Of a DNA stretch of 64,000 nt, positions 40,533 to 50,636 are shown piece after piece. The stretch covers positions 32,751 to 96,750 of the forward strand of contig JASBRP010000010.1 of NCBI GenBank assembly GCA_030149365.1. The letters are read 5' to 3'. The position numbers and the translations under genes are program-made. Source of the DNA: Solimonas sp. (GTDB taxonomy: Bacteria; Pseudomonadota; Gammaproteobacteria; Nevskiales; Nevskiaceae). A model generated the notes under the pieces. That model was not told where the DNA came from. It made no database searches and saw only the letters and a list, made by a program, of their open reading frames with translations. How positions within the stretch are numbered: the stretch's first letter is position 1; every line of letters starts with the position of its first letter.

Positions 40533-43073
40533 ATGGCCATTGGAAAGGTTGTAGCCGAGCACCTCTACATACACGTATCAGCACTCCAAGAATTGGAGGA
40601 TCAGGATACTGCGGTACTAATTCGCGAAACCTTGGCGTTACTGCCGCCGGCGGAGGGCGCAGTAGTCAACGTTGCTAAGGTTCATCTGCGCAGCCGCGCC
40701 GTTTCACTGCTGTCCTATCCTTACTTCGAAGACGACCCTTTCCCGCGTCTAAGCTGCAGCTGGTCTAGAGCATCCGGAGATACGGGCGTCGTAACGCGTC
40801 GAAGCTACGAGGACTCCAGTAATCCTCCTATCCTGCACCGGAAGGAGCTCATGGTTTCTCCGAATCACCCCTCGCGCGACGCATGGTCGCGCCTGACGGA
40901 GGAGGCCAAAGAGTGGGGTCTATTCGATGAGTCGGCCACAATAGGCTTTGCGTTAAATTGGGAACGCCTGATTGCCTCTAAGGGCCTGCAGATTCTAGGT
41001 GGCCAGCTGATTCCGTTGGGCAATGACACTTCCGACAGTGCCTCATCGTCCTCCGAGCTACCTTCTGGGCCCATTGAGCGACACCGGACTGCGCTCTCCC
41101 GACAGGCCCTGTCGGTACCGATACAACTCCTTACGCGACATGGTCTTTTAGAACCCTCTCAAACCTTCTTCGACTATGGGTGCGGTCGGGGAGGCGATAT
41201 GACCAGACTAAGGGAAGAAGGTTACGCCGTTGGCGGGTGGGATCCGTACTTCGCCCCAGCTTCCGAACACCACCCTGCAGACGTGGTGAATCTCGGCTTC
41301 GTCATTAACGTCATCGAAGACCCTGCCGAGCGCGTGGAGGCATTGCGATCTGCCTTTCATCTTACACGGAAGGTTCTGTCTGTCGGAGTCATGCTCGCTG
41401 GGAGCAGCAATGCTGGTCAGACTTTTGGTGATGGCCTGCGATCGAGCCGGAACACCTTCCAGAAGTACTTTACGCAAAAGGAGATTAAAGACTACGTTGA
41501 GACTGTGCTAGAGCGAGAGGCGCACCCCGTTGGACCCGGGGTGGTCTTTGTTTTTTCAGATGCTGCGCACGAGGAAAAATTTCTAGCCCGGCGCTACCGA
41601 AGCCAGAATGTGGCGCCTCGCCTGTTGGCCAGGCAACGCGTCAGGCACTCCTCATTAGAACAATTTAAGGCGACCCATCAGGCCCTGCTAGCTACGCCTG
41701 AAGCACAAGCAGCACTAGATAGGCTCTGGCTCCTAGCACTTGACTTGGGGAGACTGCCCGACGAGATGGAGGCCAGCAGTATCGGAAATTTTTTGCAGAT
41801 TTTCCCCAGCTACAAAAAAGCCCTGCGCACGCTCGCCCAAACAAAGGAGATCTCATTACTCGAGCAAGCAGAGAAGGCCCGCAAGGATGACCTTGACGTT
41901 TACTTCGCCCTTCTCCACTTCACCCGAAAAGCAGATCGGAAGAACAGCGATCCTGTCCTTCAACGAGATATCCGGCACTTTTACGGCACAGTGACACTTG
42001 CCAGTGAGGCAGGCAATAGACTGCTGCGAACAGCGGCCGTTCCAGCCTCGATATACGAAGCCTGCCACTGGTCCAGCGAAAAAGGCCTTGGCTGGCTCAC
42101 AGAACAATCCCACTTTCAGCTTGAAGCCGTTAGCGTCGATCGACTTCCTGCTGTGCTACGCATTTACATTGCCTGCGCGCTTCAGCTATCCGGTTCCGTT
42201 GCCAAGTATCAGTTAGTAAAGATTCACATAGCCTCTGGCAAGGTCAGCTTCCTTGACTATCAAGACTACGACTCGCCCCTCCCGCTCTTGCGACGTCGCT
42301 TGAAGGTCGATTTGCGGCGTCAAGATCTTCAGCTCTTTGAGTATGGATCCCCTCAATTCCCCATGCCCATACTTCACCAGAAGAGTCGCTTTATGAGCGA
42401 CGAGAGCGAAGGGTATGCCGAGCAAATCTCTTTTGACGAGAGACTCGAAAACCTTGGACTGGCGGATGCACGGCTTGGAGCAGATGAGCTTCTGCAGGAA
42501 ATTCGTTACCGAAGACTAGAGATTTCCGGGAGATCGCTACGCCCTAGTACCGAGATCCCAGCCTTGAGCGAACGCTGCGGCAAATTTCTGCGCTTTCAGG
42601 ATTTGATCCATTGCGGAGAAACGCAGCATCGGCTTGGCGTTGCGAATACTCCGCTACGTGCAGACAGCTACAACGCATTGTATGAACTCGCCACCCATGT
42701 GCTTGACCCTGTAATCGAATACTTCGGCGCGATAAAACTAACCTATGGATTTTGTTCCGCCGAGCTTCAAAAGCACATCAAAAGCAGGGTAGCGCCCAAG
42801 CTTGATCAGCATGCCGCAGCAGAGCTAAATGCCCGGGGCCACCTTATTTGTCCCCGCGGGGGCGCAGCATGCGACTTTCTGGTCGAGGACGAAGACATGG
42901 CGGGTGTTGCGGAATGGATCATCGAAAACCTTCCCTTCGATCGCCTCTATTTCTATGGAAAGGATCGGGCCGTTCATGTGAGTTACGGGCCGGAACAATC
43001 ACGTCTGGCTTACGAGATGATCGAGCGAGGAGGAAAGCTTGTCCCCCGCGAATATAAGAAGAAAACTTCTTAA
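40533..43073 (+). CDS. DNA phosphorothioation-associated putative methyltransferase
   Basis: HRTALSRQALSVPIQLL...FFDYGCGRGGDMTRLREEGYAVGGWDPYFAP; SAM-binding motif, colinear with dndBCDE. Confidence 0.85.
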   Translation: MAIGKVVAEHLYIHVSALQELEDQDTAVLIRETLALLPPAEGAVVNVAKVHLRSRAVSLLSYPYFEDDPFPRLSCSWSRASGDTGVVTRRSYEDSSNPPILHRKELMVSPNHPSRDAWSRLTEEAKEWGLFDESATIGFALNWERLIASKGLQILGGQLIPLGNDTSDSASSSSELPSGPIERHRTALSRQALSVPIQLLTRHGLLEPSQTFFDYGCGRGGDMTRLREEGYAVGGWDPYFAPASEHHPADVVNLGFVINVIEDPAERVEALRSAFHLTRKVLSVGVMLAGSSNAGQTFGDGLRSSRNTFQKYFTQKEIKDYVETVLEREAHPVGPGVVFVFSDAAHEEKFLARRYRSQNVAPRLLARQRVRHSSLEQFKATHQALLATPEAQAALDRLWLLALDLGRLPDEMEASSIGNFLQIFPSYKKALRTLAQTKEISLLEQAEKARKDDLDVYFALLHFTRKADRKNSDPVLQRDIRHFYGTVTLASEAGNRLLRTAAVPASIYEACHWSSEKGLGWLTEQSHFQLEAVSVDRLPAVLRIYIACALQLSGSVAKYQLVKIHIASGKVSFLDYQDYDSPLPLLRRRLKVDLRRQDLQLFEYGSPQFPMPILHQKSRFMSDESEGYAEQISFDERLENLGLADARLGADELLQEIRYRRLEISGRSLRPSTEIPALSERCGKFLRFQDLIHCGETQHRLGVANTPLRADSYNALYELATHVLDPVIEYFGAIKLTYGFCSAELQKHIKSRVAPKLDQHAAAELNARGHLICPRGGAACDFLVEDEDMAGVAEWIIENLPFDRLYFYGKDRAVHVSYGPEQSRLAYEMIERGGKLVPREYKKKTS

Positions 43074-43098
43074 GTGACGCCCGCGGCGCCTTACACAA

Positions 43099-43707
43099 CT
43101 ACCCCCGCGGATGCCCCTCCATCATCGCCCGCGCCGCCTGCGGCAACGCCGCCGTGGGGCCGGTTGAGCCCAGGCTGAGCAGGCTCATGTAGGCGCCGTC
43201 CATCAGCAGGAAGAGGCCGCGGGCCAGGGCGCCCGGATCCTTGTAGCCGGCCTGGGTGCAGAGCTGGGTGATGCGCTCCAGCTTCTGGCGGTTGAACTCG
43301 GTGACTACTTCCCTGGCAGGGTGGTTGGGCTCGGTGAGCTCGACGCTGGCGTTGCCGATGGCGCAGCCGCGGGTGTCGCAGGTGCAGGCCTTGCGGGCCT
43401 GGCTATCGAAGATGGCTTGCAGGGCGGCGCGGGCGTCGCCGGGGTGTTGGGCGACGATCTCGTCCAGCCACTCCCAGTATTCGCGGACGGATTCGCGCAG
43501 GTATTCCACCACCAGGTCGTCCTTGCAGCTGAAGGACCGGTAGAGGCTCATCTTGGTGGTCTGGGCCTCGCTGGCGATGGACTCCACACCCACGGCGCGG
43601 ATGCCGTTCTTGTAGAAAAGCTGGCGGGCCGCACTGAAGATGCGGTCTCGCGCGCTGGCGCGGGGCGCCTGACATTCCTTTTCCTTTGAAACACTTGCAG
43701 TGGACAT
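43099..43707 (-). CDS. TetR/AcrR-family transcriptional regulator
   Basis: RDRIFSAARQLFYKNGIRAVGVESIASEAQTTKMSLYRSFSCKDDLVVEYL. Confidence 0.93.
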   Translation of the reverse strand: MSTASVSKEKECQAPRASARDRIFSAARQLFYKNGIRAVGVESIASEAQTTKMSLYRSFSCKDDLVVEYLRESVREYWEWLDEIVAQHPGDARAALQAIFDSQARKACTCDTRGCAIGNASVELTEPNHPAREVVTEFNRQKLERITQLCTQAGYKDPGALARGLFLLMDGAYMSLLSLGSTGPTAALPQAARAMMEGHPRG

Positions 43708-43736
43708 GGTCCGCTCCAGTACAAATCTGCTTGAAA

Positions 43737-43755
43737 TGAGACTGACCGGTCACTA
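43737..43755. promoter_or_regulatory. Putative TetR operator
   Basis: GAGACTGACCGGTCACTA: palindromic GACCGGTC core between divergent tetR and RND operon. Confidence 0.5.
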
Positions 43756-43887
43756 CCATGGCTCCACGGTGATACCGAACGGTCTCGTAACATCATTGTT
43801 GAGGGCGCCACCCCCAGAGTCAAGGCGAACCCGACAGATGGACGGCTCCACGGCTTCACTCCCGCTAGACCATTTTGGGAGCCGTTC

Positions 43888-45453
43888 ATGACTACAACAA
43901 TCCCCCCGTTCCGTGGTGTTTTTGCCCGCCGCGCCGTGCTGGCGCTGGGCCTGGCCTCTGCCACGGTGCTACTGAACGCCTGCGGCATCTCCGAGGCGCA
44001 GGAGCAGGCGGCCGCCCCGGCGGCGACGCCGGTGCAAGTGGCGGAGGTGCCGGTGCGCAGCATCGCGGACTGGCGCGATTACACCGGCGAGATCGAGGCG
44101 CAGCAGCGGGTGGACATCCGCCCGCGCGTCTCGGGCTATATCCAGCAGGTGGGTTTCTCGGAAGGCGCGCTGGTGAAGAAGGGCCAGCTGCTGTTCCAGA
44201 TCGACCCGGAGCCGTTTGCGGCGCAGGTGGAACGCCTGCGCGCGGAGCTGCAGCGGGTGGAGGCGGAGCAGCGCCTGGCGGGCTCGCGGCGTGAGCGCGC
44301 GGTGGCGCTGCTGGCGGAGAACGCGATCTCGCAGGAGGAGCATGACCAGCTCTCCGCGGCGGCGGCAGCGTCCCAGGCCGGCGTGGCGTCAGTACGCGCG
44401 GCGCTGAGGGCGGCGGAGCTGGACCTCTCCTATACGCGGGTGACGGCGCCGGTGGACGGGCGCGTGTCGCGGGCGCTGATCACGGAGGGCAACCTGGTGG
44501 ACAGCGCCAAGGTGCTGACCACGCTGGTGAGCGTGGACCCGGTGTATGTGGCCTTTGACGTGGACGAGAGCACTTACCTGAGCGCGCTGGAGCGTGCCGG
44601 GGAGGCTCGGGTGTACGTGGGCCGCATGAACGATGCAGGCACGCCGCACGAGGCGAAGCTGGATTTTGTGGACAACGTTTCGCGTGATGGTGTGATCCGG
44701 CTGCGGGCTACTTTGGATAACTCGGCTGGCGCGTTTACGCCGGGATTGTTTGCCCGTGTGCGGTTGGTGGCGGGGCAGGAGTTCACGGCGGCGCTGGTGG
44801 ATGACAAGGCGATCGGCACGGACCTGGACAAGAAGTACGTGCTGGTGCTGAAGGACGGCAACGTGGCGGAGTACCGCGGCGTGACGCTGGGCGCGCGCCT
44901 GGATGGGCTGCGCGTGGTGAAGGCCGGACTGCAGGCGGGCGACGTGGTGGTGGTGAATGGCCTGCAGCATGTGAAGCCGGGCTCCGCGGTGGCTCCGACC
45001 AGGGTGGCGATGGGTGGTGAGGGGCAGGCTTCGGCGCAGGTGGCGGGGGCTGGTGATTCGTCCGCCGGCAATGCGGCGAGCTCAGCGCGAGTGGACTCTG
45101 AGGGCTCGGAGCCGTTCACCCTTCGACAGGCTCAGGACGAACGGGGTTCGGCGAAGAAGCCGGTGACGGAATCCGTTCGCACTTCGACGGGCTCCGTGCG
45201 AACGGACTCCGAGAGAGCAGCGTCCTCCGGAGCGGCGCAGAAGGATGCGGAGAATTCGGCCAGCAAGGGCAAGCGGCAGTTGAGCGTGAGCGCGCCGCAG
45301 GCCCGGCCGGAGGCGGTTGCGGTGCAGGTGGCTTCGGCGGCTGATGTGGTTCGGCCCGAGTTGCGCCCCTCGCCTCTCCCTCTCTCCCAAGGGGAGAAGG
45401 GTTCAGCAGAAGATTTTCGGGTGACGGCGAATGAGTTTGGAGCCGTGCCGTGA
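43888..45453 (+). CDS. RND efflux periplasmic adaptor subunit
   Basis: Lipoprotein-like signal ALGLASATVLLNACG; VRSIADWRDYTGEIEAQQRVDIRPRVSGYIQQVGFSEGALVKKGQLLFQID. Confidence 0.93.
   Translation: MTTTIPPFRGVFARRAVLALGLASATVLLNACGISEAQEQAAAPAATPVQVAEVPVRSIADWRDYTGEIEAQQRVDIRPRVSGYIQQVGFSEGALVKKGQLLFQIDPEPFAAQVERLRAELQRVEAEQRLAGSRRERAVALLAENAISQEEHDQLSAAAAASQAGVASVRAALRAAELDLSYTRVTAPVDGRVSRALITEGNLVDSAKVLTTLVSVDPVYVAFDVDESTYLSALERAGEARVYVGRMNDAGTPHEAKLDFVDNVSRDGVIRLRATLDNSAGAFTPGLFARVRLVAGQEFTAALVDDKAIGTDLDKKYVLVLKDGNVAEYRGVTLGARLDGLRVVKAGLQAGDVVVVNGLQHVKPGSAVAPTRVAMGGEGQASAQVAGAGDSSAGNAASSARVDSEGSEPFTLRQAQDERGSAKKPVTESVRTSTGSVRTDSERAASSGAAQKDAENSASKGKRQLSVSAPQARPEAVAVQVASAADVVRPELRPSPLPLSQGEKGSAEDFRVTANEFGAVP
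45114..45210. repeat. REP-like repeats embedded in the adaptor CDS
   Basis: ACCCTTCGACAGGCTCAGGACGAACGG and TCCGTTCGCACTTCGACGGGCTCCGTGCGAACGGA; related to 23999-24030 and 21280-21324. Confidence 0.75.
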
Positions 45454-48400
45454 ATTTCGCCCAGTTCTTCATCAGCCGGCCGATCTTTGCGGCGGTGTTG
45501 TCCGCCCTGATCCTGATCGCGGGTGCGATCTCGCTGGGGCGCTTGCCGATCAGTGAATACCCGGAGGTGACGCCGCCGACGGTGGTGGTACGCGCCAGCT
45601 ACCCGGGTGCCAACCCGAAGGTGATCGCGGAGACGGTGGCGAGCCCGCTGGAGCAGGCGATCAACGGCGTGGAAGGCATGCAGTACATGTTCAGCCAGTC
45701 CACGGCGGATGGCGCGATCAGCCTGACCATCACCTTTGCGCTGGGTACGAACGTGGACCAGGCGCAGGTGCTGGTGCAGAACCGCGTCTCGCAGGCGCTG
45801 CCGCAGTTGCCGCCGGAGGTGCAGCGCCTGGGCGTGACCACCAACAAGGCGAGCCCGGACCTGACGATGGTGGTGCACCTGCTCTCGCCGGATAACCGCT
45901 ATGACCCGCTGTATATCTCCAACTACGGCCGGTTGCGCGTGAAGGATGAGTTGGCGCGGCTGGATGGTGTGGGCGACGTGCAGATCTTTGGCGCGGGGCC
46001 GTATTCCATGCGCGTGTGGCTGGACCCGGAGAAGGTGGCCAGCCGTGGGCTGACGGCCAGCGAGGTGGTGACGGCGATCCGTGAGCAGAACCAGCAGGTG
46101 GCGGCGGGTACGCTCGGTGCGCCGCCCTCGCCGAACGCGGCGGAGTTCCAGCTCAGCATCGACTCGGCCGGGCGTCTGGTGACGGAGGAGGAGTTCGGCA
46201 ACATCATCGTGCGGGTGCGCGATGACGGCGCGATCACGCGGCTGCGTGACGTGGCTCGGGTGGAGCTGGGCAGCAGCAGCTATGCGCTGCGCTCGCTGCT
46301 GGACAACAAGCCGGCGGTGGCTATCCCGATCTTCCAGCGGCCGGGGTCCAATGCGATCCAGATCTCCGACTCGGTGCGGGCGACGATGGAGCGGCTGAAG
46401 GCGGATTTCCCGCAGGGGCTGGATTACCAGATCGTCTACGACCCGACGGTGTTCGTGCGCGGCTCGATCAAGGCGGTGGTGCACACGCTGTTCGAGGCGA
46501 TGCTGCTGGTGGTGCTGGTGGTGATCCTGTTCCTTCAGAACTGGCGGGCGAGCCTGATCCCGCTGGCGGCGGTGCCGGTGTCGCTGGTGGGCACTTTCGC
46601 GGTGATGCATGCCATCGGCTTTTCGCTGAACACGCTGACGCTGTTCGGCTTCGTACTGGCGATCGGCATCGTGGTGGATGACGCGATCGTGGTGGTGGAG
46701 AACGTGGAGCGCAACATCGAGCAGGGCAAGAAGCCGCTCGAGGCGACGCGCCAGGCGATGCGCGAGGTCACGGGGCCGATCATCTCGACCGCCCTGGTGC
46801 TGAGCGCCGTATTCGTGCCCACGGCCTTCATCAGCGGGCTGACGGGGCAGTTCTACAAGCAGTTTGCGCTGACGGTGGTGATCAGCACGCTGATCTCGGC
46901 CTTCAACTCCCTGACCTTGTCCCCTGCCCTCTCGGCGGTGCTGCTGCAGGAGCATGGCGCGCCGAAGGACCGGCTGCAGCGCGGTATCGATGCGTCCATG
47001 GGCTGGCTGTTCCGGCCCTTCAACCGCTTCTTTGGCGCGGCGTCTGAGCGCTATGTGGGTGGGGTGCGGCGGCTGACGCGGGGCTCGGCGATCGTGCTGG
47101 GGCTGTATGCGGCGCTGCTGGGCCTGACGGCGCTGGGCTTCAAGGCGGTGCCGGAGGGCTTTGTGCCGCAGCAGGACAAGCAGTACCTGGTGGCCTTTGC
47201 CAACCTGCCGGAGGCGGCGACGCTGGACCGCAGCGAAGAAGTGATGCGCCGCATGGGCGAGATCATGATGAAGCAGCCGGGCATCCAGTCGGCGGTGGGC
47301 TTCCCGGGCCTGTCCATCAACGGGTTCACCAATGCGCCCAACGCGGGCATCGTGTTCGCCACGCTCAATGACTTCAGCGAGCGCAAGGGCCCGGAGCTGA
47401 GCGGCAGCGCGATTGCGGACCAGCTCAATGAGCAGTTCAAGACGATACCGGAGGCGTTCATCGCGGTGTTTCCGCCGCCGCCGGTGCCGGGCCTGGGCAC
47501 CATCGGCGGCTTCAAGATCCAGCTGGAAGACCGCGGCGGGCTGGGCTTTGCGGAGCTGTCCACGGTGACCAACAAGATCCTGGAGCGGGCGAAGCAGGAG
47601 CCGGGGCTGTCGAATTTGTTCAGCAGCTACCAGATCAACGTGCCGCAGCTGTTCGCGGACATTGACCGCGACAAGGCCAAGGCACAGGGCGTGAGCATCC
47701 AGGCGATCAACGAGACGCTGCAGATCTACCTGGGCTCGCTGTACGTGAACGACTTCAACCGCTTTGGCCGCACCTACCAGGTGAACGCGCAGGCGGACAT
47801 GGCCTTCCGCCTGCAGCCGGAGGACGTGGTGAAGCTGAAGATCCGCAACGCGCAGGGCGAGATGGTGCCGCTCTCCAGCTTCATCACGCTGAAGCAGACG
47901 GCGGGGCCGGACCGGGTGATGCACTACAACGGCTATGTGACGGCCGAGATCAACGGCGGCCCGGCGGCGGGTTTCTCCAGCGGCCAGGCGCAGAAGCGGA
48001 TCGAGGAGATCGTGAAGGAGGAGCTGCCCAACGGCATGGCGTATGAGTGGACCGAGCTGGCCTACCAGGAGCTGGTGGCGGGCAATACGGCGCTGCTGAT
48101 CTTCCCGCTGTGCGTGCTGCTGGCCTTCCTGGTGCTGGCGGCGCAGTACGAGAGCTGGAGCCTGCCGTTCGTGGTGATCCTGATCCTGCCGATGGTGCTG
48201 TTCAGCGCAATTGCCGGTGTGTGGCTGTGGGGTGGCGACAACAACGTGTTCACGCAGATCGGCCTGATCGTGCTGGTGGGCCTGGCCTGCAAGAACGCGA
48301 TCCTGATCGTGGAGTTCGCCAAGGAGGCGGAGGAGCGCGGCGAGCCGCTGATGGACGCGATCCTGGAGGCTTGCCGCCTGCGCCTGCGGCCGATCCTGAT

Positions 48401-48650
48401 GACCTCGCTGGCGTTCATCATGGGCGTGGTGCCCCTGGTGTTCAGCAGCGGCGCCGGCGCGGAGATGCGCCAGGCGATGGGCGTGGCGGTGTTCGCGGGC
48501 ATGATCGGCGTGACGCTGTTCGGCCTGGCGATGACGCCGGTCTTCTACTGGCTGGTGCGGCGCTTCGTGCACGCGCGCAGCCGCAAGCCGATTGCCTTGC
48601 CGGCGCCGCCGGATGTGGCGGCGCGGATGGATCATGGAGTGGTGTCATGA
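45450..48650 (+). CDS. RND efflux permease (HAE1 family, AcrB/MexF-like)
   Basis: MNFAQFFISRPIFAAVLSALILIAGAISLGRLPISEYPEVTPPTVVVRASYPGANP; 1066 aa. Confidence 0.97.
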   Translation: MNFAQFFISRPIFAAVLSALILIAGAISLGRLPISEYPEVTPPTVVVRASYPGANPKVIAETVASPLEQAINGVEGMQYMFSQSTADGAISLTITFALGTNVDQAQVLVQNRVSQALPQLPPEVQRLGVTTNKASPDLTMVVHLLSPDNRYDPLYISNYGRLRVKDELARLDGVGDVQIFGAGPYSMRVWLDPEKVASRGLTASEVVTAIREQNQQVAAGTLGAPPSPNAAEFQLSIDSAGRLVTEEEFGNIIVRVRDDGAITRLRDVARVELGSSSYALRSLLDNKPAVAIPIFQRPGSNAIQISDSVRATMERLKADFPQGLDYQIVYDPTVFVRGSIKAVVHTLFEAMLLVVLVVILFLQNWRASLIPLAAVPVSLVGTFAVMHAIGFSLNTLTLFGFVLAIGIVVDDAIVVVENVERNIEQGKKPLEATRQAMREVTGPIISTALVLSAVFVPTAFISGLTGQFYKQFALTVVISTLISAFNSLTLSPALSAVLLQEHGAPKDRLQRGIDASMGWLFRPFNRFFGAASERYVGGVRRLTRGSAIVLGLYAALLGLTALGFKAVPEGFVPQQDKQYLVAFANLPEAATLDRSEEVMRRMGEIMMKQPGIQSAVGFPGLSINGFTNAPNAGIVFATLNDFSERKGPELSGSAIADQLNEQFKTIPEAFIAVFPPPPVPGLGTIGGFKIQLEDRGGLGFAELSTVTNKILERAKQEPGLSNLFSSYQINVPQLFADIDRDKAKAQGVSIQAINETLQIYLGSLYVNDFNRFGRTYQVNAQADMAFRLQPEDVVKLKIRNAQGEMVPLSSFITLKQTAGPDRVMHYNGYVTAEINGGPAAGFSSGQAQKRIEEIVKEELPNGMAYEWTELAYQELVAGNTALLIFPLCVLLAFLVLAAQYESWSLPFVVILILPMVLFSAIAGVWLWGGDNNVFTQIGLIVLVGLACKNAILIVEFAKEAEERGEPLMDAILEACRLRLRPILMTSLAFIMGVVPLVFSSGAGAEMRQAMGVAVFAGMIGVTLFGLAMTPVFYWLVRRFVHARSRKPIALPAPPDVAARMDHGVVS

Positions 48651-50191
48651 AGGACGAAAATGCTGTTGCAGCAGTGAGGTCTGAAGAGGCTGTGTTTGCT
48701 CAACCGAAAAGCCGCCCCTCACCCCAGCCCTCTCCCCGCACGCGGGGAGAGGGAGAACAGACCCGGGCGCGCTGGCAAACGCTGCTGGTGCCGATGCTGG
48801 CGGCGATTGCGCTGGTGGGCTGTGCGGTGGGGCCCGACTATCAGAAGCCGGACACGGCGGCGCCGGCCTTCCACAACGCGGATGCGGCGGTGGTGAGCGG
48901 CGAGGCCTACGAGGCGCGTTGGTGGCGGCTGTTTGGCGACGAGACGCTGGCGGGGCTGGTGGAGCAGGCGCTGGCGGCGAACCATGACGTGACCATGGCG
49001 GTGGCGCGGGTGCAGCAGGCGCGGGCGCTGTTCCGTGACCAGAAGCTGGACCAGTTCCCGGTGGTGACGGCGGGTGGCGTGGTCAACAACGGGCGGCAGC
49101 CGCTGCTGTCGGGCGACAAGCCCGGCATCACCGGCCCGCAGACGGACGTCGAGAACGCGCGTATCGGCTTTGACGCGGCCTGGGAGCTGGACCTGTTCGG
49201 GCGCGTGCGCCGCGGCGTGGAAGCGGCGCGGGCCGAGGCGCAGTCTGCCGAGGCGGAACTGCGCGAGGCGCAGGTGGTGGTGGCCTCGGAGGTGGCGCGC
49301 AACTACTTCGAGTGGCGCGGGCTGGCGGAGCAGATGGACGTGGCGCGGCGCAACCGCGACACGCAGGCGGAGACGCTGCGCCTGACCCATGTGCGCCTGA
49401 AGCTGGGCCGCGGTACGGAGCTGGAGACGGCCAGCGCCACGGCACGCCTGGAGGTGACCGAGGCGGCGATGGCGGACCTGGAGATCCTGCAGAAGCGCGC
49501 GGAGCACCGGCTGGCGGTGCTGCTGGGCCAGCGGCCCGGCGCCTGGCAGCCGCCGGCGCTGGCGCGCACCCAGGCCATTGCCCGGGCGCTGCCGGTGGGT
49601 GATGCGGGGCTGCTGCTGCAGCGCCGGCCGGACGTGGCGCGGGCCGAGGCGCGGCTGCACGCGGCGACGGCGCGCATCGGCGTGGCCAAGGCGGATTATT
49701 TTCCGCGGCTGTCGGTGAATGGCTTTGCCGGAATCGTCGCCGGCAGCTTCGGCGACTTGGGCCAGGCCGCCAATCACGCCTGGACACTGAGCCCACAGAT
49801 TTCCTGGGCGGCGTTCGACCTGGGCAGCGTGGCGGCGCGGGTGGATGCGGCGGACGCGAACACGCGGGCGGCGGCGGCGGCCTATGAACAGGCGGTGCTG
49901 GTGGCGCTGGAAGAGGTGGAGAACGCTTTCGTGAGCGTGAGCCGCTCGCGCCGGCGTCTGGAGCACACGCTGGCGCAGGCCGGCGCGGCGCGGCGGGCGG
50001 CGGAGCTGGCGCGCATCCAGTACAAGGCGGGGTCTACGGACTTCCTGGTGCTGCTGGATGCGGAGCGCACGCTGCTGGCGGCGGAGGATGCGGTGGCACG
50101 GGCGGAGTCGGCGGTGAATACGTCGGCGGTGTCGGTGTACAAGGCGCTGGGTGGTGGGTGGAGCCAGGGCGAGGTGGTGGCGGTGCGTTGA
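48647..50191 (+). CDS. NodT-family RND efflux outer membrane lipoprotein
   Basis: ALVGCAVGPDYQKPDTAAPAFHNAD...; start ATG overlaps RND stop (ATGA). Confidence 0.93.
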   Translation: MKDENAVAAVRSEEAVFAQPKSRPSPQPSPRTRGEGEQTRARWQTLLVPMLAAIALVGCAVGPDYQKPDTAAPAFHNADAAVVSGEAYEARWWRLFGDETLAGLVEQALAANHDVTMAVARVQQARALFRDQKLDQFPVVTAGGVVNNGRQPLLSGDKPGITGPQTDVENARIGFDAAWELDLFGRVRRGVEAARAEAQSAEAELREAQVVVASEVARNYFEWRGLAEQMDVARRNRDTQAETLRLTHVRLKLGRGTELETASATARLEVTEAAMADLEILQKRAEHRLAVLLGQRPGAWQPPALARTQAIARALPVGDAGLLLQRRPDVARAEARLHAATARIGVAKADYFPRLSVNGFAGIVAGSFGDLGQAANHAWTLSPQISWAAFDLGSVAARVDAADANTRAAAAAYEQAVLVALEEVENAFVSVSRSRRRLEHTLAQAGAARRAAELARIQYKAGSTDFLVLLDAERTLLAAEDAVARAESAVNTSAVSVYKALGGGWSQGEVVAVR

Positions 50192-50636
50192 TGCCCTCCG
50201 GGCTCGAACTGGCGCTTGGCTGCGAAGGGCGGGGCTGGTCGGGCTCCCCCTTCACAGGGAGACGGGTAACACCGTCCTGCCGTGCTCGGTGCGTACCGCC
50301 GCTGCACCACCCTCACCCTGACCCTCTCCCGCCAGCGGGAGAGGGGATGAAGGGGGGAACGCGCAGTGTTCGCGAAGCCCCGCCCCCTGATGCAGGAAGC
50401 CCCGGTTTTGGCCTTCAAAACCGGGGTTTTGCGCTCCAAGGGATTGTCTTTCCTGGGTTTATGGCCGGCGGACTGGTAAAATTAGGGAATGTCCGGTATC
50501 CTCATAGGGCTAGTGTCAAGCAGTGTATTCAGCTGTTCCTCCGCGCCAAACGCGGATAAAGGTTCCCGATGCGTTCCTTGACTGTTGCAGCCTCGGCGGG
50601 CGGCATGCCCGCTTTTATGTGTAAAGGAATGTATTC

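Noticed and set aside
45132-48635. 1167-aa minus-strand ORF opposite the RND permease
   Set aside because: Antisense to a clear AcrB-like gene; His/Arg/Gln-rich low-complexity translation typical of GC-rich shadow ORFs.
48047-48646. N-terminal part of ORF 48047..50191
   Set aside because: Overlaps the RND permease in another frame; OMF starts at the ATGA overlap.
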